A DNA stretch of 64,000 nucleotides, taken from positions 17,422,001 through 17,486,000 of the forward strand of contig NC_061482.1 of NCBI RefSeq assembly GCF_022581195.2. Reading direction: 5' to 3'. Source of the DNA: Helicoverpa zea. Taxonomy: Eukaryota > Arthropoda > Insecta > Lepidoptera > Noctuidae. The notes beneath the pieces were generated by a model. That model saw nothing but the letters and a program-made list of their open reading frames with translations. It was not told the DNA's origin and made no database searches. Position 1 is the first letter of the stretch, and each line of letters opens with the position of its first letter. A program made the position numbers and the translations under genes. Below are positions 51,601 to 57,519 of this stretch, one piece after another.

Positions 51601-54600
51601 AATGTGTACTTTATCATTATATTCCAATGTACTGAAACCAGTCAAAAAGCATTTTTAAGAATCTTTTATTGTATTGTCATTCTGGTCAATTTCACCCAGT
51701 GTCATTCTGGTCAATTTCACTCAGTATGTGGGGCTTCTCAAAATTATCATGGTCCTATAACTCTTTAGAAAACCACAATACCTATATAATCTGAACAATT
51801 AAAATCATATCAGTGAGTTGGGACTTAAGGAGCTACCCATATTGTGGCAGCCTTCGTTCACGGATCATTTGCCGTTAACAAATTGTGGCCCAAGAAATTG
51901 CCAGATTTTGTGGTGATTTATTGCCGTGCCAATAATGTATTACTACATAATTTATAGATACATAGGTATAGGTACTAGATGTTATCCGGGGCTCGGCACA
52001 TTTTGCAGAAGCTATTTAAAATAAATATAATCTTTTCCTTCTCGTCTCAATCCATCCTAAGGTTGTCTGGAAGAGATCGCTCTTAGCGATAAGACCGCCC
52101 ATTATGTCACCTACTTTAAATACCTAGTTTAAGATCAAAAATGTAACATTGGTGTACCTAATAAAGAATATCTATCTATCTATCTATCTATCTATTTTAT
52201 TAAACTGTCTAATCTCCAGTTATTAAATCCCCAGTTTTATGCTATCATAAAACGATGAAAGTTACCCATTGTAGCCAACTTCTAAAGCCAAATGAATCCG
52301 GTGTTCGGTTTCGTGGAAAACGTTCGCAGGACCAAATTGCAAATGCAGATGATTTCAATTATGTCGCCTGAGCTGACTCAGCTCGTGTCGCTTCCATTAG
52401 CGACTTATAGGATTACGTGTCGATGTGTGTAATGTGTGTAGTGGACGACGACACACGGCGTGTAGGTACACGGCAACACGCGTGTAGTTGTTGGACTGAG
52501 TACAGTGTTAGCTCGGGCTAGCTAACTTGTGGGTATCAAGCGGTTACGTAACACTTTGATTAGCTTCTGTCGCCTGATTAACTGTTTATAATTAGGATCA
52601 CGCCCATTTCACAAACAATCTCCTGACCTTTGAAGTACCAGGAAAACTAACATTTGCATTCGATACAAGCCCACCAATTAAGTAAATAAATCTACCATTG
52701 ATCGCCTCTATTTATAAACGTGTTACAAATACTAAGTAATCAATTATTCGTGTTCGAATTCACACGAAGCGACGATCTATTTTCGGATGGGATTCCACTA
52801 ATTAGGAAATAACTGTTGTGTAAGCTTTGACAACTGCCGAATATTTTTAGAACTTTATTCGGATATTATAAATCTGCTGAATGATTGTACGAAATGTTAA
52901 AATAATTTGTGTTTTTTAAATAGTTTTGTTTTGTTTTAGGCTTGCTGGCGTGCCTGAGCCGCCCGGCTATGAACGAAATCTACCTGCTGACCATCTCCTA
53001 CGTGGTCCTTGTGACCTTCCTGCTTATCGAACTGGCTCTCACCGGCACCTCTGTGCTGCGGTAAGTTTCAATACACAATAGTTCCACCACTCCTTTCTAT
53101 AGCGAGCTCGTTACAACTCTGTCCAATTAAGCCAGCAACACGAGTTGGTGACTGTCGCTTCGTCGTTCAACAATAGCACCCGCGACTCCAACATGCGTTA
53201 AATTGAAATTAAAAGTTTCCGCCACCCGGACCTCGCCTCAAACAGACCACAAACCAAGGGTCCATTTGTTTACACCGCATTTTGAAAACCGTTCCGAATG
53301 TTAGTCGGAAGTTCGCACATTTTCAAACGAAGTTTACAAGTGCGCTAGACGTGTTTGTACCGGGTTTAGATCAAAGCCGTCCGCGGCGGTTTTATCGCCG
53401 AGTTTACTGTCGGCGAACGTTTTTACGGCGAGGTGTTATCGGATAGTGTTACTTGGCCAATATTCGAGCAAATTTGCCAGTCGTTAAAGGTGTTATTGTT
53501 TCATTTTTAACGGTGGCCGCGGGGGGAGTTGCGGTGGGACGCGCGGGGGTAGGACGACGTTTACGAGCGCCGGAAAGTGGTCGTTCAGGGTAATGCGGCG
53601 CGCCTGAGAGCCGGAAGGTGTTCCCCTTGTCACGACTGTACCTTCTACGTGGCTTTTTATTTACTTTCACAATGTTTTCTGTGTTTCCACTTTGATAACT
53701 TGGCGAAAGAGAATAAGTCCGTAGCTATAATAAAAGTGGACAAGCCAGGGACTTAGTATAAGACGGGTATTCCCTAAAGAGCTGATGTTGTGACGACTCC
53801 GTCGGCCTTAAGCTGTCATCTGTTGTCTAGACGACAATAGAGTTTTGTTTATATTTGGGTCAATGATCTACACAACTGATTTTGAATTATTGGTAAAACT
53901 TGAGTGTCCTAAGGTACACATTATTTTTGGTACGCGAATTAGTTCAAGCTACTATTGCATAGGTCCTCCATCTCCAAGTACATAGTTGTGGTTGTGTAGA
54001 AACATGTACAAACATGTACATGTACATGTTTGTTTATATTTGGGTCAATGTGTTGTGTTGTGGTATGTACAACATGTAGTTTGTGGATAAGCATTAATAT
54101 TTAAAAATCGTAAAATCCTAAATAAATAAATAAAAATATCATCATTTGAAAAGGAGTTTGATACAATACAGTACGACACATCGCTATAGGCAATAGCTTG
54201 CTGATTAAGCATCTTCGATTTATACTTCCACTTCTATACATAGTCTTTGTTTTGCTTAAAGCCGTCCACTGCTGGACAAATTGGTCTCCCTAAAGTTCGT
54301 CACAGTTCGGCAACCTTGTTTATTTATTTATTTATTTGGATTTCCAACAAGAAATACACATTACAGACAGGTTTTAGGAACAGATATTATCTTTTCTTGT
54401 GTTTCCTTAATTATAGGAAATCACACACGAAATACATGCATTAAATTATAATTATACAAAAAACAATATGAAATTATTACTAAAGACTTTGCAAAAATCA
54501 ATTAAAATTAGTATTATTGTAACAGACAAATTAAAATAAATTAAAACAAAACAATGCAATGAAATCAATTAAAAATATTCTAAACACGACAATTAAAATA

Positions 54601-56478
54601 AATTCAAATTAAAGATACATGAATAGATCAAATATGGATTAAAAAAATAATAATAACATTAAATTATAAAAGATTAAATTATAAAATTGTTCACTTCTAT
54701 TCACCATTTTCTAACAAATACATGTTCGTTTAGCTCGCTGAGTATCAGCACCGGCGCCTGCGCTCTGCTGACTTACGCGACGTACGCGACGCTGCCGGTG
54801 AGGCTCCACGAGGCCACTGTCGCCGGCCTCGCCCTGGGCATCGTCAACATCGGAGCCCACCTCATGCTGGACTATGCTGCTGATGTGCACGTGAGTATCA
54901 ACATTTGTGACTGTTATAAGTAGATCAGACAGCTGCGCAGGACATATTATTGTGCACGAGCATTTGCGCAGACACAAGTGTACTCGCTATTCCTTCACTC
55001 TCACAGCCCGATGGGACGGTAATCCGACACGACCGGAGAGAGATCACAAACAGGATCGACATTGTTGTGACTTGTGACTACGTATGTATAGGTAGAAGCT
55101 TCTGTCAGCCGTGGCCAGCCTCGCGCTCGGCATCGTCAACATCGGAGCCCACCTCATGCTGGACTGGCTGCCAGTTATGATTGGGTATTCTATCTTTCTG
55201 CTAGCGGTTTTGCTTGTGTACTGAGAGAACTCATTCCTGTATATGGATAAAAAGTCGACTATATAACTATACTGCTGCGAAAATTACTACATCGATTTAA
55301 CTGAAACTTGGGATGCAGATAGTCTAGAACCATAGAAAGGTCGTAGACTACTTTTAACCCGGCTGCAATTATAAGTTACCTGAAAACACGAGCGAAACTA
55401 CAGCTCACAACTAGTAGTACAATAGCTTGAATAAATAACAATTTGACACGAACTCCGCCGAAGCGAGTATAGTAAGTTAAGTGACGACTGAATAATTAAT
55501 TTTAACCGTGTCGCGGCTTCGCTTTGTCGCTGCGATCAGGAGCCGCAGTCGTTAAGAGTTTACGACGCGATCACAGAACTGCGAACTGAGGTTTGACTTT
55601 CAGTTTAAGTGCATAACTAAGTTTTATAGCAGTTCTGTGGCTTAGGTGTGTTACAGGAGACTTTAGATAAGGTGCTATGTGAGAGAATAAGGTTGAAAGT
55701 AGTCTTTTGCAAAACAGCGTAGGTAAAAAGTAAGAAACTGGAAGAATCACGCTTGCAATGCATGCAAGCCTATGATCAACCGGGGATCGACACATACTGT
55801 CTGCCACATTTTTATGCACTTGGTCAAGAGCCTAAGAAAGGACAAAGGCAACCTTTTATCAGGTTGCGGGAAGTAGTTCGCTTGGACATGATGAAACCAT
55901 GAGAAAATCCACGGCATCAAACTCTAAAGTTTCATTTCTTGGACAAGTACTTGAGCTACATGAAAGAAGCAGTTATGGTATGCGATACATGAAGGATAGA
56001 TGCTGCTGAAATAACAAAATTAATCAAGACATAGATTTCACATTCACTCCATTCACCTACACTAAAAGAAGAAAACTTTGTTTGTTTGTTTGTAATGGAT
56101 AAACTCAAAAACTACGGGACCGATTTAAAATATTCTTTCACCATTAGAAAGCTATATTATCTGCGAGTAACATAGGCTATATTTTATCCCGGTGCGAGCA
56201 GTAGCTCCTACGTGACCCGGGTGAAACCGCGGAAAAACGGCTAGTTTATAAGGCAGGAAGATTCTTCTTGAATAACCCCATAATCCTGTTCTAAGTCCAG
56301 CTCTAAAGACTTGTGTCTTCCACAGCAAATCTACTGCTCTGTGGCGACCCTGATTGCGTGCAACCTGGCCGGCATCATGACCCACAACCCTCGGGAGCTG
56401 GCACAGCGACGCGCCTTCTTGGAGACGCGCGACTGCGTGGAGGCACGGCTTGTGACGCAGCGCGAGAATCAGCAACAG
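19003..56478 (+). CDS. Membrane adenylyl cyclase, ADCY5/6 type, partial (six exons)
   Basis: Seen: exons 19003-19145, 48734-48915, 50298-50470, 52940-53060, 54734-54890 and 56326-56478 have GT-AG borders and compatible phases, giving 309 open codons. Order of parts: acidic Gly-rich N-terminus, LYQRYFLRMNQTN just before helix 1, an outer loop of about 70 residues with three N-glycosylation sequons, helices 2-6, then ETRDCVEARLVTQRENQQQ. Known of the family: these flanking motifs closely match mammalian ADCY5/6, where the latter leads into the C1a catalytic domain; the enzyme makes cAMP from ATP at the plasma membrane under G-protein control. Inferred: orthologue of ADCY5/6, perhaps the one called Ac3 in flies, but I could not confirm the isoform name. 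The start codon, C1a, M2 and C2 lie outside the window, so no catalytic residue can be checked. Other cyclase isoforms are less likely because their linker motifs differ. Confidence 0.93.
19394..20096 (+). mobile_element. GC-rich retroelement copy 1 (family G)
   Basis: A 703-bp unit lies within (ATA)n tracts (19375-19393 and 20096-20110). It runs from CCCCGCAGGGCATCTGAGGC to GTCCCGAGGTCTGGTAGAGA and matches the second copy at 63094-63766. No long frame. It is probably the 3' part of a non-LTR element or a long SINE. Confidence 0.7.
20100..20640 (-). pseudogene. CR1-like reverse transcriptase C-terminus and 3' UTR
   Basis: A minus-strand frame (20632-20252, 126 codons) reads KVTDSCVPFFKKYNLLTFPC, LYIFEIALFVK, LFGKSAFGMAPAIFNHIPNS and LLLNKCYYSVSDFLAD. 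This order is typical of the far C-terminus of CR1/Jockey-type non-LTR reverse transcriptases. The 3' UTR ends CAAATAAATGAATATTATT. The catalytic core is absent. Confidence 0.75.
20925..21310 (-). mobile_element. Lep1-like remnants, two pieces
   Basis: Pieces at 20930-21080 and 21165-21310 carry GCTGCGGCTTTACCCGTGTC and AAAAAGTAGCCCATGGTCTT. Both are decayed. Confidence 0.5.
21905..22110 (-). mobile_element. Lep1-like element, diverged
   Basis: Contains CGGTTTCACC, CCAACGGTGAAAGAATTG and CGGTTCAGTAGTTTCCGAG. Ends blurred. Confidence 0.6.
22305..22388. repeat. Perfect 58-bp palindrome plus short partner
   Basis: Arms 22331-22358 and 22361-22388 are perfect 28-bp inverted copies around a 2-base AA loop. 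A shorter palindrome (22305-22326) repeats the same hairpin tip, TTAAAGTACT. Confidence 0.9.
22430..22565. repeat. Lep1 3' scrap and repeat family X fragment
   Basis: 22440-22490 resembles the Lep1 3' end. 22500-22560 is a minus-strand X fragment (ACGGAACCCTTCCCGCG). Confidence 0.5.
22920..23112. mobile_element. 193-bp MITE with perfect 24-bp TIRs
   Basis: The ends ATCGGCACGAATCTTGAGCG (22920) and the exact complement (to 23112) pair over 24 bp, then continue imperfectly to about 44 bp. No clear target duplication. Confidence 0.8.
23530..23831 (-). mobile_element. Two Lep1-type elements in tandem
   Basis: A partial copy (23530-23612) abuts a near-complete copy starting CTAG at 23613 and ending near TAGGA at 23831. 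The second belongs to the CAGACAGACAGAG subfamily also seen at 27170 and 48944. Confidence 0.75.
23845..24485. other. Unassigned stretch
   Basis: No gene or repeat recognised. Confidence 0.4.
24510..24590 (-). mobile_element. tRNA-like SINE head, isolated
   Basis: On the minus strand GCTCGCTGTAGTCTAGTTG and GGTTTGATCCCAAATC resemble A and B boxes. No body follows. Confidence 0.4.
24598..24801 (-). mobile_element. Lep1-type Helitron-like element, near complete
   Basis: CTAG at 24598 and TATAGA at 24801 mark the ends; 204 bp. The base after it is C rather than T. Confidence 0.8.
25095..25405. mobile_element. MITE family M1, copy 4
   Basis: Left end AACGGAGATGCCGTAAG; right end CATCTCCGCTAGTCATTTTG then TTCTCCATG. 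The ends are inverted repeats and this is the best-preserved pair in the window. Confidence 0.75.
26428..26469 (+). other. Possible short 5' exon with strong donor
   Basis: ATGATG opens a 14-codon hydrophobic stretch (MMNYNFAISFIAFT) that ends at an ideal GTAAGT (26470) in phase 0, after a GC-rich tract (26290-26410). The phase would allow splicing to cyclase exon B. Nothing else supports it. Confidence 0.2.
26860..26945 (+). mobile_element. HaSE-type SINE, 3' scrap
   Basis: CAGTCGCTCCTTGTAAGACA through GGTGGGAAAAGGCTCGG. The 135-codon frame that overlaps it is random. Confidence 0.65.
27022..27405 (-). mobile_element. Two Lep1-type elements head to tail
   Basis: One runs from CTAG at 27022 to about 27169. 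The next begins CTAG at 27170 and ends TTTGGA at 27405 before T. Confidence 0.75.
27611..27973 (-). mobile_element. Two Lep1-like elements head to tail
   Basis: CTAG at 27611 starts the first. CTAG at 27790 starts the second, which ends TAGGGA at 27973 before T. Confidence 0.75.
28280..28507 (-). pseudogene. RTE-like LINE C-terminus
   Basis: The minus-strand frame reads GRGRPKKRWMDCLKDDMNRK, GVSVSMTNDRVKWKRM, then CADPK and TAA. It is a classic end of RTE-clade polyproteins and is followed by AATTGGGAACAGGGCAGGAG. The upstream polymerase domain is missing. Confidence 0.8.
28580..28770 (+). mobile_element. HaSE-type SINE, 3' part
   Basis: Contains GTCATTTGAACATCTTTGGC and AGAAAAGGCTAGGCAGATGA. 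Confidence 0.65.
28775..30745. other. Mostly unassigned stretch
   Basis: A (GAAA)-rich purine tract lies at 29287-29335 and a GC-richer patch at 29880-29990. No gene recognised. Confidence 0.4.
30752..30947 (+). mobile_element. Lep1-type Helitron-like element, complete
   Basis: TCAATACTAATATTATAAAG at the start and CGGCTAG at the end, between A (30751) and T (30948). 196 bp. Confidence 0.85.
31497..31730 (+). repeat. Repeat family X, 5'-truncated, with (GGAC)n
   Basis: Begins near TCACGTTTGTTGTATAGGAA and ends GGTACGGAACCCTAAAAA. (GGAC)n tract at 31653-31673. Confidence 0.7.
31748..31938 (-). mobile_element. Lep1-type element, missing its CTAG end
   Basis: Ends TACATAGA before T. The left end has lost the CTAGC hexamer region. 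Confidence 0.65.
32405..32625 (+). mobile_element. HaSE-type SINE, 3' part
   Basis: CATTTGAACATCTTTGGCAG to TTGGGAAAAGGCTAGG. Confidence 0.65.
33076..33225 (-). mobile_element. Lep1-type element, truncated
   Basis: CTAG at 33076, then TTTCACCCGTGTCCCGGGG. The TC end is lost. Confidence 0.6.
33565..33830 (+). repeat. Interspersed repeat with (GT)n microsatellite
   Basis: AACCCCCGACGCAAAAACGA is followed by TTATAAGTTTGACGTGTC, a (GT)21 run (33616-33657) and CCCAAACGGATGATCCGATT. It is a familiar moth repeat. The Thr-His frame on the other strand is a by-product. Confidence 0.65.
34295..34757. mobile_element. Fold-back MITE with 153-bp inverted arms
   Basis: Arms 34295-34447 and 34605-34757 are almost identical inverted copies around a 157-bp AT-rich centre. 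Both arms hold CCCCCGACCCAAAAAAAG and TGTCGTGTCGGGGGACCGC. No coding part and no clear target duplication. Confidence 0.88.
34785..35675. repeat. 57-bp minisatellite, about 0.9 kb
   Basis: Copies of a 57-bp unit built on TATGTACTCCCCTATGTATT and CTATATACACTC, with shorter variants. A larger block recurs with GAACTGCC at 35021, 35302 and 35528. Because the unit is a multiple of three and lacks stops, overlapping long frames appear on both strands. They are not genes. Confidence 0.93.
35676..35830 (-). repeat. Interspersed repeat (family Y)
   Basis: GTTAGCAGCGGTGAGGGAAT through GCAGCCCCGGCAGGCC. The complement lies at 60400-60560. Confidence 0.6.
35968..36160 (-). mobile_element. Lep1-like element, diverged
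   Basis: TGCGGTTTCACCCACTTCAT at the left and TATAATATAAGTAGA at the right. Confidence 0.5.
36165..38340. other. Unassigned stretch
   Basis: No repeat or gene recognised. Several short frames show no family match. A GC-rich patch lies at 36815-36870. Confidence 0.4.
38343..38424. repeat. 82-bp palindrome, AT-rich
   Basis: 39-base arms (38343-38381 and 38386-38424) with one mismatch and a CTAT loop. Confidence 0.9.
38520..38710. promoter_or_regulatory. GC-rich island with a full CRE motif
   Basis: CpG-rich patch in an AT-rich intron, with TGACGTCA at 38685-38692 and an inverted pair of CACTGGCTCACGA (38577-38589 and 38668-38680). A regulatory role is only inferred. Confidence 0.25.
38712..39790. 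other. Unassigned stretch
   Basis: Nothing recognised. Confidence 0.4.
39792..40037 (-). CDS. Unrecognised reading frame, possible exon or relic
   Basis: The minus frame ends QLALFKLVLLPLVPVG, then ESIIENGPAFDAGGKNEENI, DTGFGLLIGNAGAISNERFQ and a stop. The composition looks protein-like (hydrophobic run, then Gly/Asn-rich), but there is no ATG at the 5' end. Acceptor-like TTGCAG, ATACAG and TTCCAG occur inside. No family recognised; it may be a terminal exon, a pseudogene or chance. Confidence 0.25.
   Translation of the reverse strand: MHCYRGPLQQKEATTSTDFKPVIQLALFKLVLLPLVPVGPPESIIENGPAFDAGGKNEENIDTGFGLLIGNAGAISNERFQ
40262..40435 (-). mobile_element. Lep1-like element, diverged
   Basis: Begins CTGGCTTCCGCACGCGG and ends CCTTTATAATATTAATG. 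Confidence 0.5.
40925..41070. mobile_element. MITE family M1, left part
   Basis: GACTAGCGGAGATGCCCTAA, AAAGCAGCGCGCCAAAATTC and TTATACGCC match the left half of the 17800 copy. A right half lies at 42595. Confidence 0.65.
41072..41765. other. Unassigned stretch
   Basis: No gene or repeat recognised. Confidence 0.4.
41769..41966 (+). mobile_element. Lep1-type Helitron-like element, complete
   Basis: TCTATTAATATTATAAAGAG to CGGCTAG between A (41768) and T (41967). 198 bp and very close to the copy at 30752, which suggests recent spread. Confidence 0.85.
42595..42695. mobile_element. MITE family M1, right part
   Basis: GACCTACCTGAAGGCGCGTG to GGCATCTCCGCTAGTCTTTT. Confidence 0.6.
42710..44430. 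other. Mostly unassigned, with a HaSE scrap
   Basis: 43035-43200 is a decayed HaSE-type SINE tail. 42735-42785 is a Lep1 3' scrap. The rest shows nothing. Confidence 0.45.
44440..44495 (+). mobile_element. Non-LTR retroelement 3' tail
   Basis: GGCCTGTGCCCTGCAGTGGG, then AAAAAGGCTGATGATGATGA. The same tail occurs twice at 56761-56870. Confidence 0.65.
44500..45205. other. Unassigned stretch
   Basis: A purine-rich GC patch lies at 44838-44888. No gene recognised. Confidence 0.4.
45212..45430 (-). mobile_element. Two Lep1-like remnants
   Basis: 45212-45362 and 45370-45430 carry GGCATCCCGTGGGAACC and TTTCCGCGGTTTCAACTG. Confidence 0.55.
45494..45656. mobile_element. 163-bp MITE flanked by TA
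   Basis: Ends AGGGTGCGTCTACACGG and, inverted, AGGGTGCATCCACACGG. TA dinucleotides at 45492-45493 and 45657-45658 fit a TA duplication; a PIF-like end is the alternative. Confidence 0.8.
46050..46185 (+). mobile_element. Lep1-type remnant
   Basis: TTTTTTGTACCCTGAAGACT to GACATGGGTGGAACCGGGGG. Confidence 0.55.
46530..46650 (+). mobile_element. HaSE-type SINE scrap
   Basis: CTGTCATTTGAACATCTTTA to GATGGGAAAAGGCTGG. Confidence 0.55.
46665..46825 (+). mobile_element. Lep1-like element, diverged
   Basis: CCAAAACTACTGAACTGATC to AACCGCGGAGAAAGGCTAG. Confidence 0.55.
47098..47283 (+). mobile_element. Lep1-type element, end mutated
   Basis: TCTGTACTAATATAATTAAA at the left; the right end reads CAAG where CTAG is expected. 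Confidence 0.65.
47441..47769. mobile_element. PIF-like MITE with TTA flanks
   Basis: Ends with GGATACAC on both sides (inverted) and an extended match to TTGCGCAACAT about 45 bp in. TTA occurs at 47438-47440 and 47770-47772. 329 bp, no frame. Confidence 0.7.
48050..48145 (-). mobile_element. HaSE-type SINE scrap
   Basis: GAGTACCAGTGTTTTACAAG on the + strand is the complement of the HaSE 3' part. Confidence 0.5.
48189..48658. mobile_element. Harbinger-like MITE with TTA duplication
   Basis: 30-bp TIRs (27 of 30 match) begin GGGTCCGTTCAGACAG and GGGTCCGCTCAGATAG, with TTA at 48186-48188 and 48659-48661. It contains repeated CGGCTCCGATC blocks and a nested minus-strand 3' UTR-like piece (48377-48500, AATAAA on the minus strand). 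72 bp separate its duplication from exon B. Confidence 0.85.
48734..48915 (+). CDS. Adenylyl cyclase exon B: first transmembrane helix
   Basis: Begins VEMLYQRYFLRMNQTN, the conserved motif before helix 1 of ADCY5/6-type cyclases, then a hydrophobic helix (HLLGLLLAVAVGLMAVQIQ) and the start of the outer loop with sequon NNT. Acceptor GCCCGCAG ends at 48733 and donor GTAAGT starts at 48916 (phase 2). A Harbinger-like MITE ends 72 bp upstream and a Helitron-like element starts 28 bp downstream. Confidence 0.93.
48944..49161 (-). mobile_element. Lep1-type element, complete, beside exon B
   Basis: CTAG at 48944 and TTAGGA at 49161, between A and T, 218 bp. Belongs to the CAGACAGACAGAG subfamily. 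Confidence 0.85.
49165..50015. other. Intronic DNA with a LINE scrap
   Basis: 49172-49235 (TTTATGGAGTTTCTTGCCGG) resembles a CR1-like 3' UTR. The rest is AT-rich and unassigned. Confidence 0.45.
50022..50245 (+). mobile_element. SINE family S1, internal deletion in head
   Basis: CTGCCTCGTTGACCCAGTAG runs straight into the B box GATTCGATTCCCGGG, so the part between the boxes is lost. The body matches 6560-6925. It ends about 50 bp before exon C. Confidence 0.7.
50298..50470 (+). CDS. Adenylyl cyclase exon C: outer loop and helix 2
   Basis: Acceptor CCCCAG ends at 50297; donor GTGAGT starts at 50471 (phase 1). Encodes a hydrophilic loop with sequons NVT and NAT, a charged stretch (HERLIYEKERVAH), then helix 2 (IVNIIILGITALVYA). 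The split codon made with exon B is AAC. Confidence 0.92.
50515..51256 (-). mobile_element. Lep1-type element split by a LINE fragment
   Basis: Halves 50515-50605 and 51130-51256 join to one element of the 48944 subfamily. The insert (about 50606-51129) contains TGGAGAAGAACGGGCAAGAA, a CR1-like 3' UTR motif, and is flanked by GCTC on each side. Confidence 0.7.
51260..52935. other. Intronic DNA, no gene
   Basis: Contains a 25-bp tandem pair (51676-51725, GTCATTCTGGTCAATTTCAC) and a (TCTA)n run at 52170-52193. A GT-rich patch lies at 52420-52490. Confidence 0.45.
52940..53060 (+). CDS. Adenylyl cyclase exon D: end of helix 2 and helix 3
   Basis: Acceptor TTTTAG ends at 52939; donor GTAAGT starts at 53061 (phase 2). 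Encodes CLLACLSRPAMNEIY followed by helix 3 (LLTISYVVLVTFLLIELALT). The split TGC codon with exon C stays open. Confidence 0.93.
53061..54310. other. Intronic DNA with a CpG-rich patch
   Basis: 53370-53650 is CpG-rich. 54001-54031 holds an ACATGTACATGT palindrome. 54250-54310 is a retroelement tail motif (CCGTCCACTGCTGGACAA). Confidence 0.45.
54315..54660 (-). mobile_element. Non-LTR 3' UTR fragment
   Basis: On the minus strand it ends in (AATA)n. No frame left. Confidence 0.4.
54734..54890 (+). CDS. Adenylyl cyclase exon E: helices 4 and 5
   Basis: Acceptor TTTAG ends at 54733; donor GTGAGT starts at 54891 (phase 0). Encodes helix 4 (SISTGACALLTYATYATL), the short LPVRLHEA linker that resembles LPVRMRAA of ADCY5, and helix 5 (TVAGLALGIVNIGAHLMLD). 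Its 3' half is partly repeated at 55111-55164. Confidence 0.93.
54923..55048 (-). mobile_element. SINE family S1 fragment
   Basis: CAGCTGCGCAGGACATATTA to GACCGGAGAGAGATCAC, as at 6625-6740. It lies between exon E and its partial copy. Confidence 0.7.
55111..55164 (+). pseudogene. Partial second copy of adenylyl cyclase exon E
   Basis: Fifty of 54 bases match 54819-54872, the helix-5 part of exon E, with the last 36 identical. Three of the four changes are synonymous; the fourth turns Gly into Ser. The frame is open from the stop before 55095 through about 55232 and an acceptor-like CTGTCAG precedes it at 55109. The 5' half of the exon and the original donor are missing: a SINE fragment lies upstream and a Helitron-like remnant begins soon after. 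It may be a dead tandem duplicate, a cryptic alternative exon or a haplotype artefact. Confidence 0.7.
55190..55410 (-). mobile_element. Lep1-like remnant
   Basis: CTGCTAGCGGTTTTGCTTGT and TGGATAAAAAGTCGAC. Confidence 0.5.
56057..56244 (+). mobile_element. Lep1-type element, 5' end altered
   Basis: CTACACTAAAAGAAGAAAAC to CGGCTAG at 56244, before T. It ends 81 bp before exon F. Confidence 0.75.
56326..56478 (+). CDS. Adenylyl cyclase exon F: helix 6 and linker to C1 domain
   Basis: Acceptor TTCCACAG ends at 56325; donor is GTGACT at 56479, weaker than the others (phase 0). Encodes helix 6 (IYCSVATLIACNLAGIMTH), then NPRELAQRRAFLETRDCVEA and the RENQQQ end that normally runs into the catalytic C1a core. 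The next exon is not in the remaining 7.5 kb. Confidence 0.93.
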
Positions 56479-56493
56479 GTGACTTATATATTT

Positions 56494-56575
56494 CATCATC
56501 ATCATCATCATCATCATCTCAGCCATAGGACGTCCACTGCTGAACATAGGCTTCCCCCTTAGACCTCCACAGATA
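56494..56575. repeat. (CAT)n microsatellite with retroelement tail
   Basis: Starts 16 bp after the donor of exon F. CATCATCAT run, then GGACGTCCACTGCTGAACAT. Poly-His/Met/Ser frames here are artefacts. Confidence 0.75.
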
Positions 56576-56760
56576 CCGTTATATGTTTACTTAGAAGTTG
56601 TTCTGTAGGGAATAATAAGTGGGACAGGTTGGTGGTAAAAACTTCAAAGATAGTTAATTTTATATTAATAAAAACTCTCCAAATATATCTTGGACTGTGT
56701 AACTTGGACGGTAATGTCTGAACTAGCTCGCGACTTATGTTCATACCATGTCTGTATTCT

Positions 56761-56870
56761 CACACGAGGCCTGTGAGAGAGTAAAAAGGCTGATGATAGC
56801 TGAATTGTATTGAAATGGCCTGTGCTCTGCAGTGGGAAAGTAAAAAGGCTGATGATAACTTAATTGTGCA
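56761..56870 (+). mobile_element. Two retroelement tails in tandem
   Basis: GGCCTGTGAGAGAGTAAAAA and GGCCTGTGCTCTGCAGTGGG, each followed by AAAAAGGCTGATGATA. Confidence 0.6.
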
Positions 56871-57375
56871 GGTAATTTTTGTAAAGAGTTTAACCATACA
56901 TCACGTCAGTAGCATCAGTAGCAGTGGTCCAGTTACCCAGTCATACAAAGACCTACCTACCTATCCATATACATTCACCTATACACACGAGTATATCTCA
57001 ACCATTCCACAAAATAAAACATCTGTACACATTAAAATAAACCGCACGGGCTGAGCACCGCTCGCCGCAGTCAGGGATCGTTTACAAAGATAAACAATTT
57101 AAATGAAAAGGCGTCGTTTATGCAAATGTGTGACAAGAGTCAAAGGCTACGGCTTTGGTGCACCGTTCAATATTAGCTATTGTCGGTGCGAGCGCGGTCG
57201 CGCCGCGGACCGCTTCCATTCACTGGGCTTCCGTTGTTTTGTCAGGCCTGTTGTGCTTACGTAATTGACGACTGTATAGCTGCGGCATCAATAAGAATCG
57301 AATCGTTTATTAAAGGCATTGAGAGTTTAGTGGCAATGTTGGCGTACTGACTGCGCTGTACTCTCTAAGTTGATA

Positions 57376-57515
57376 CAAACATTTGCGCATACACAGTGCA
57401 CTCTCTATTCTCTCACTCTCGCAGCTCGATGGGACGGCAATCTGATACGACTGGAGAGAGATCAAGCGCAGGACCGACATTTACGTGCTCTCCGATCCGA
57501 TGCACGGGGGTATCA
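57376..57515 (-). mobile_element. SINE family S1 fragment
   Basis: ACATTTGCGCATACACAG to GTGCTCTCCGATCCGATGCA. Confidence 0.7.
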
Positions 57516-57519
57516 ATTC

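Noticed and set aside
53449..53670. Arg/Pro-rich frame in the CpG-rich patch
   Set aside because: Composition follows the GC content; no homology or splice sites in phase.
56152..56547. 131-codon minus frame
   Set aside because: Antisense of exon F plus a microsatellite and a Helitron-like element.
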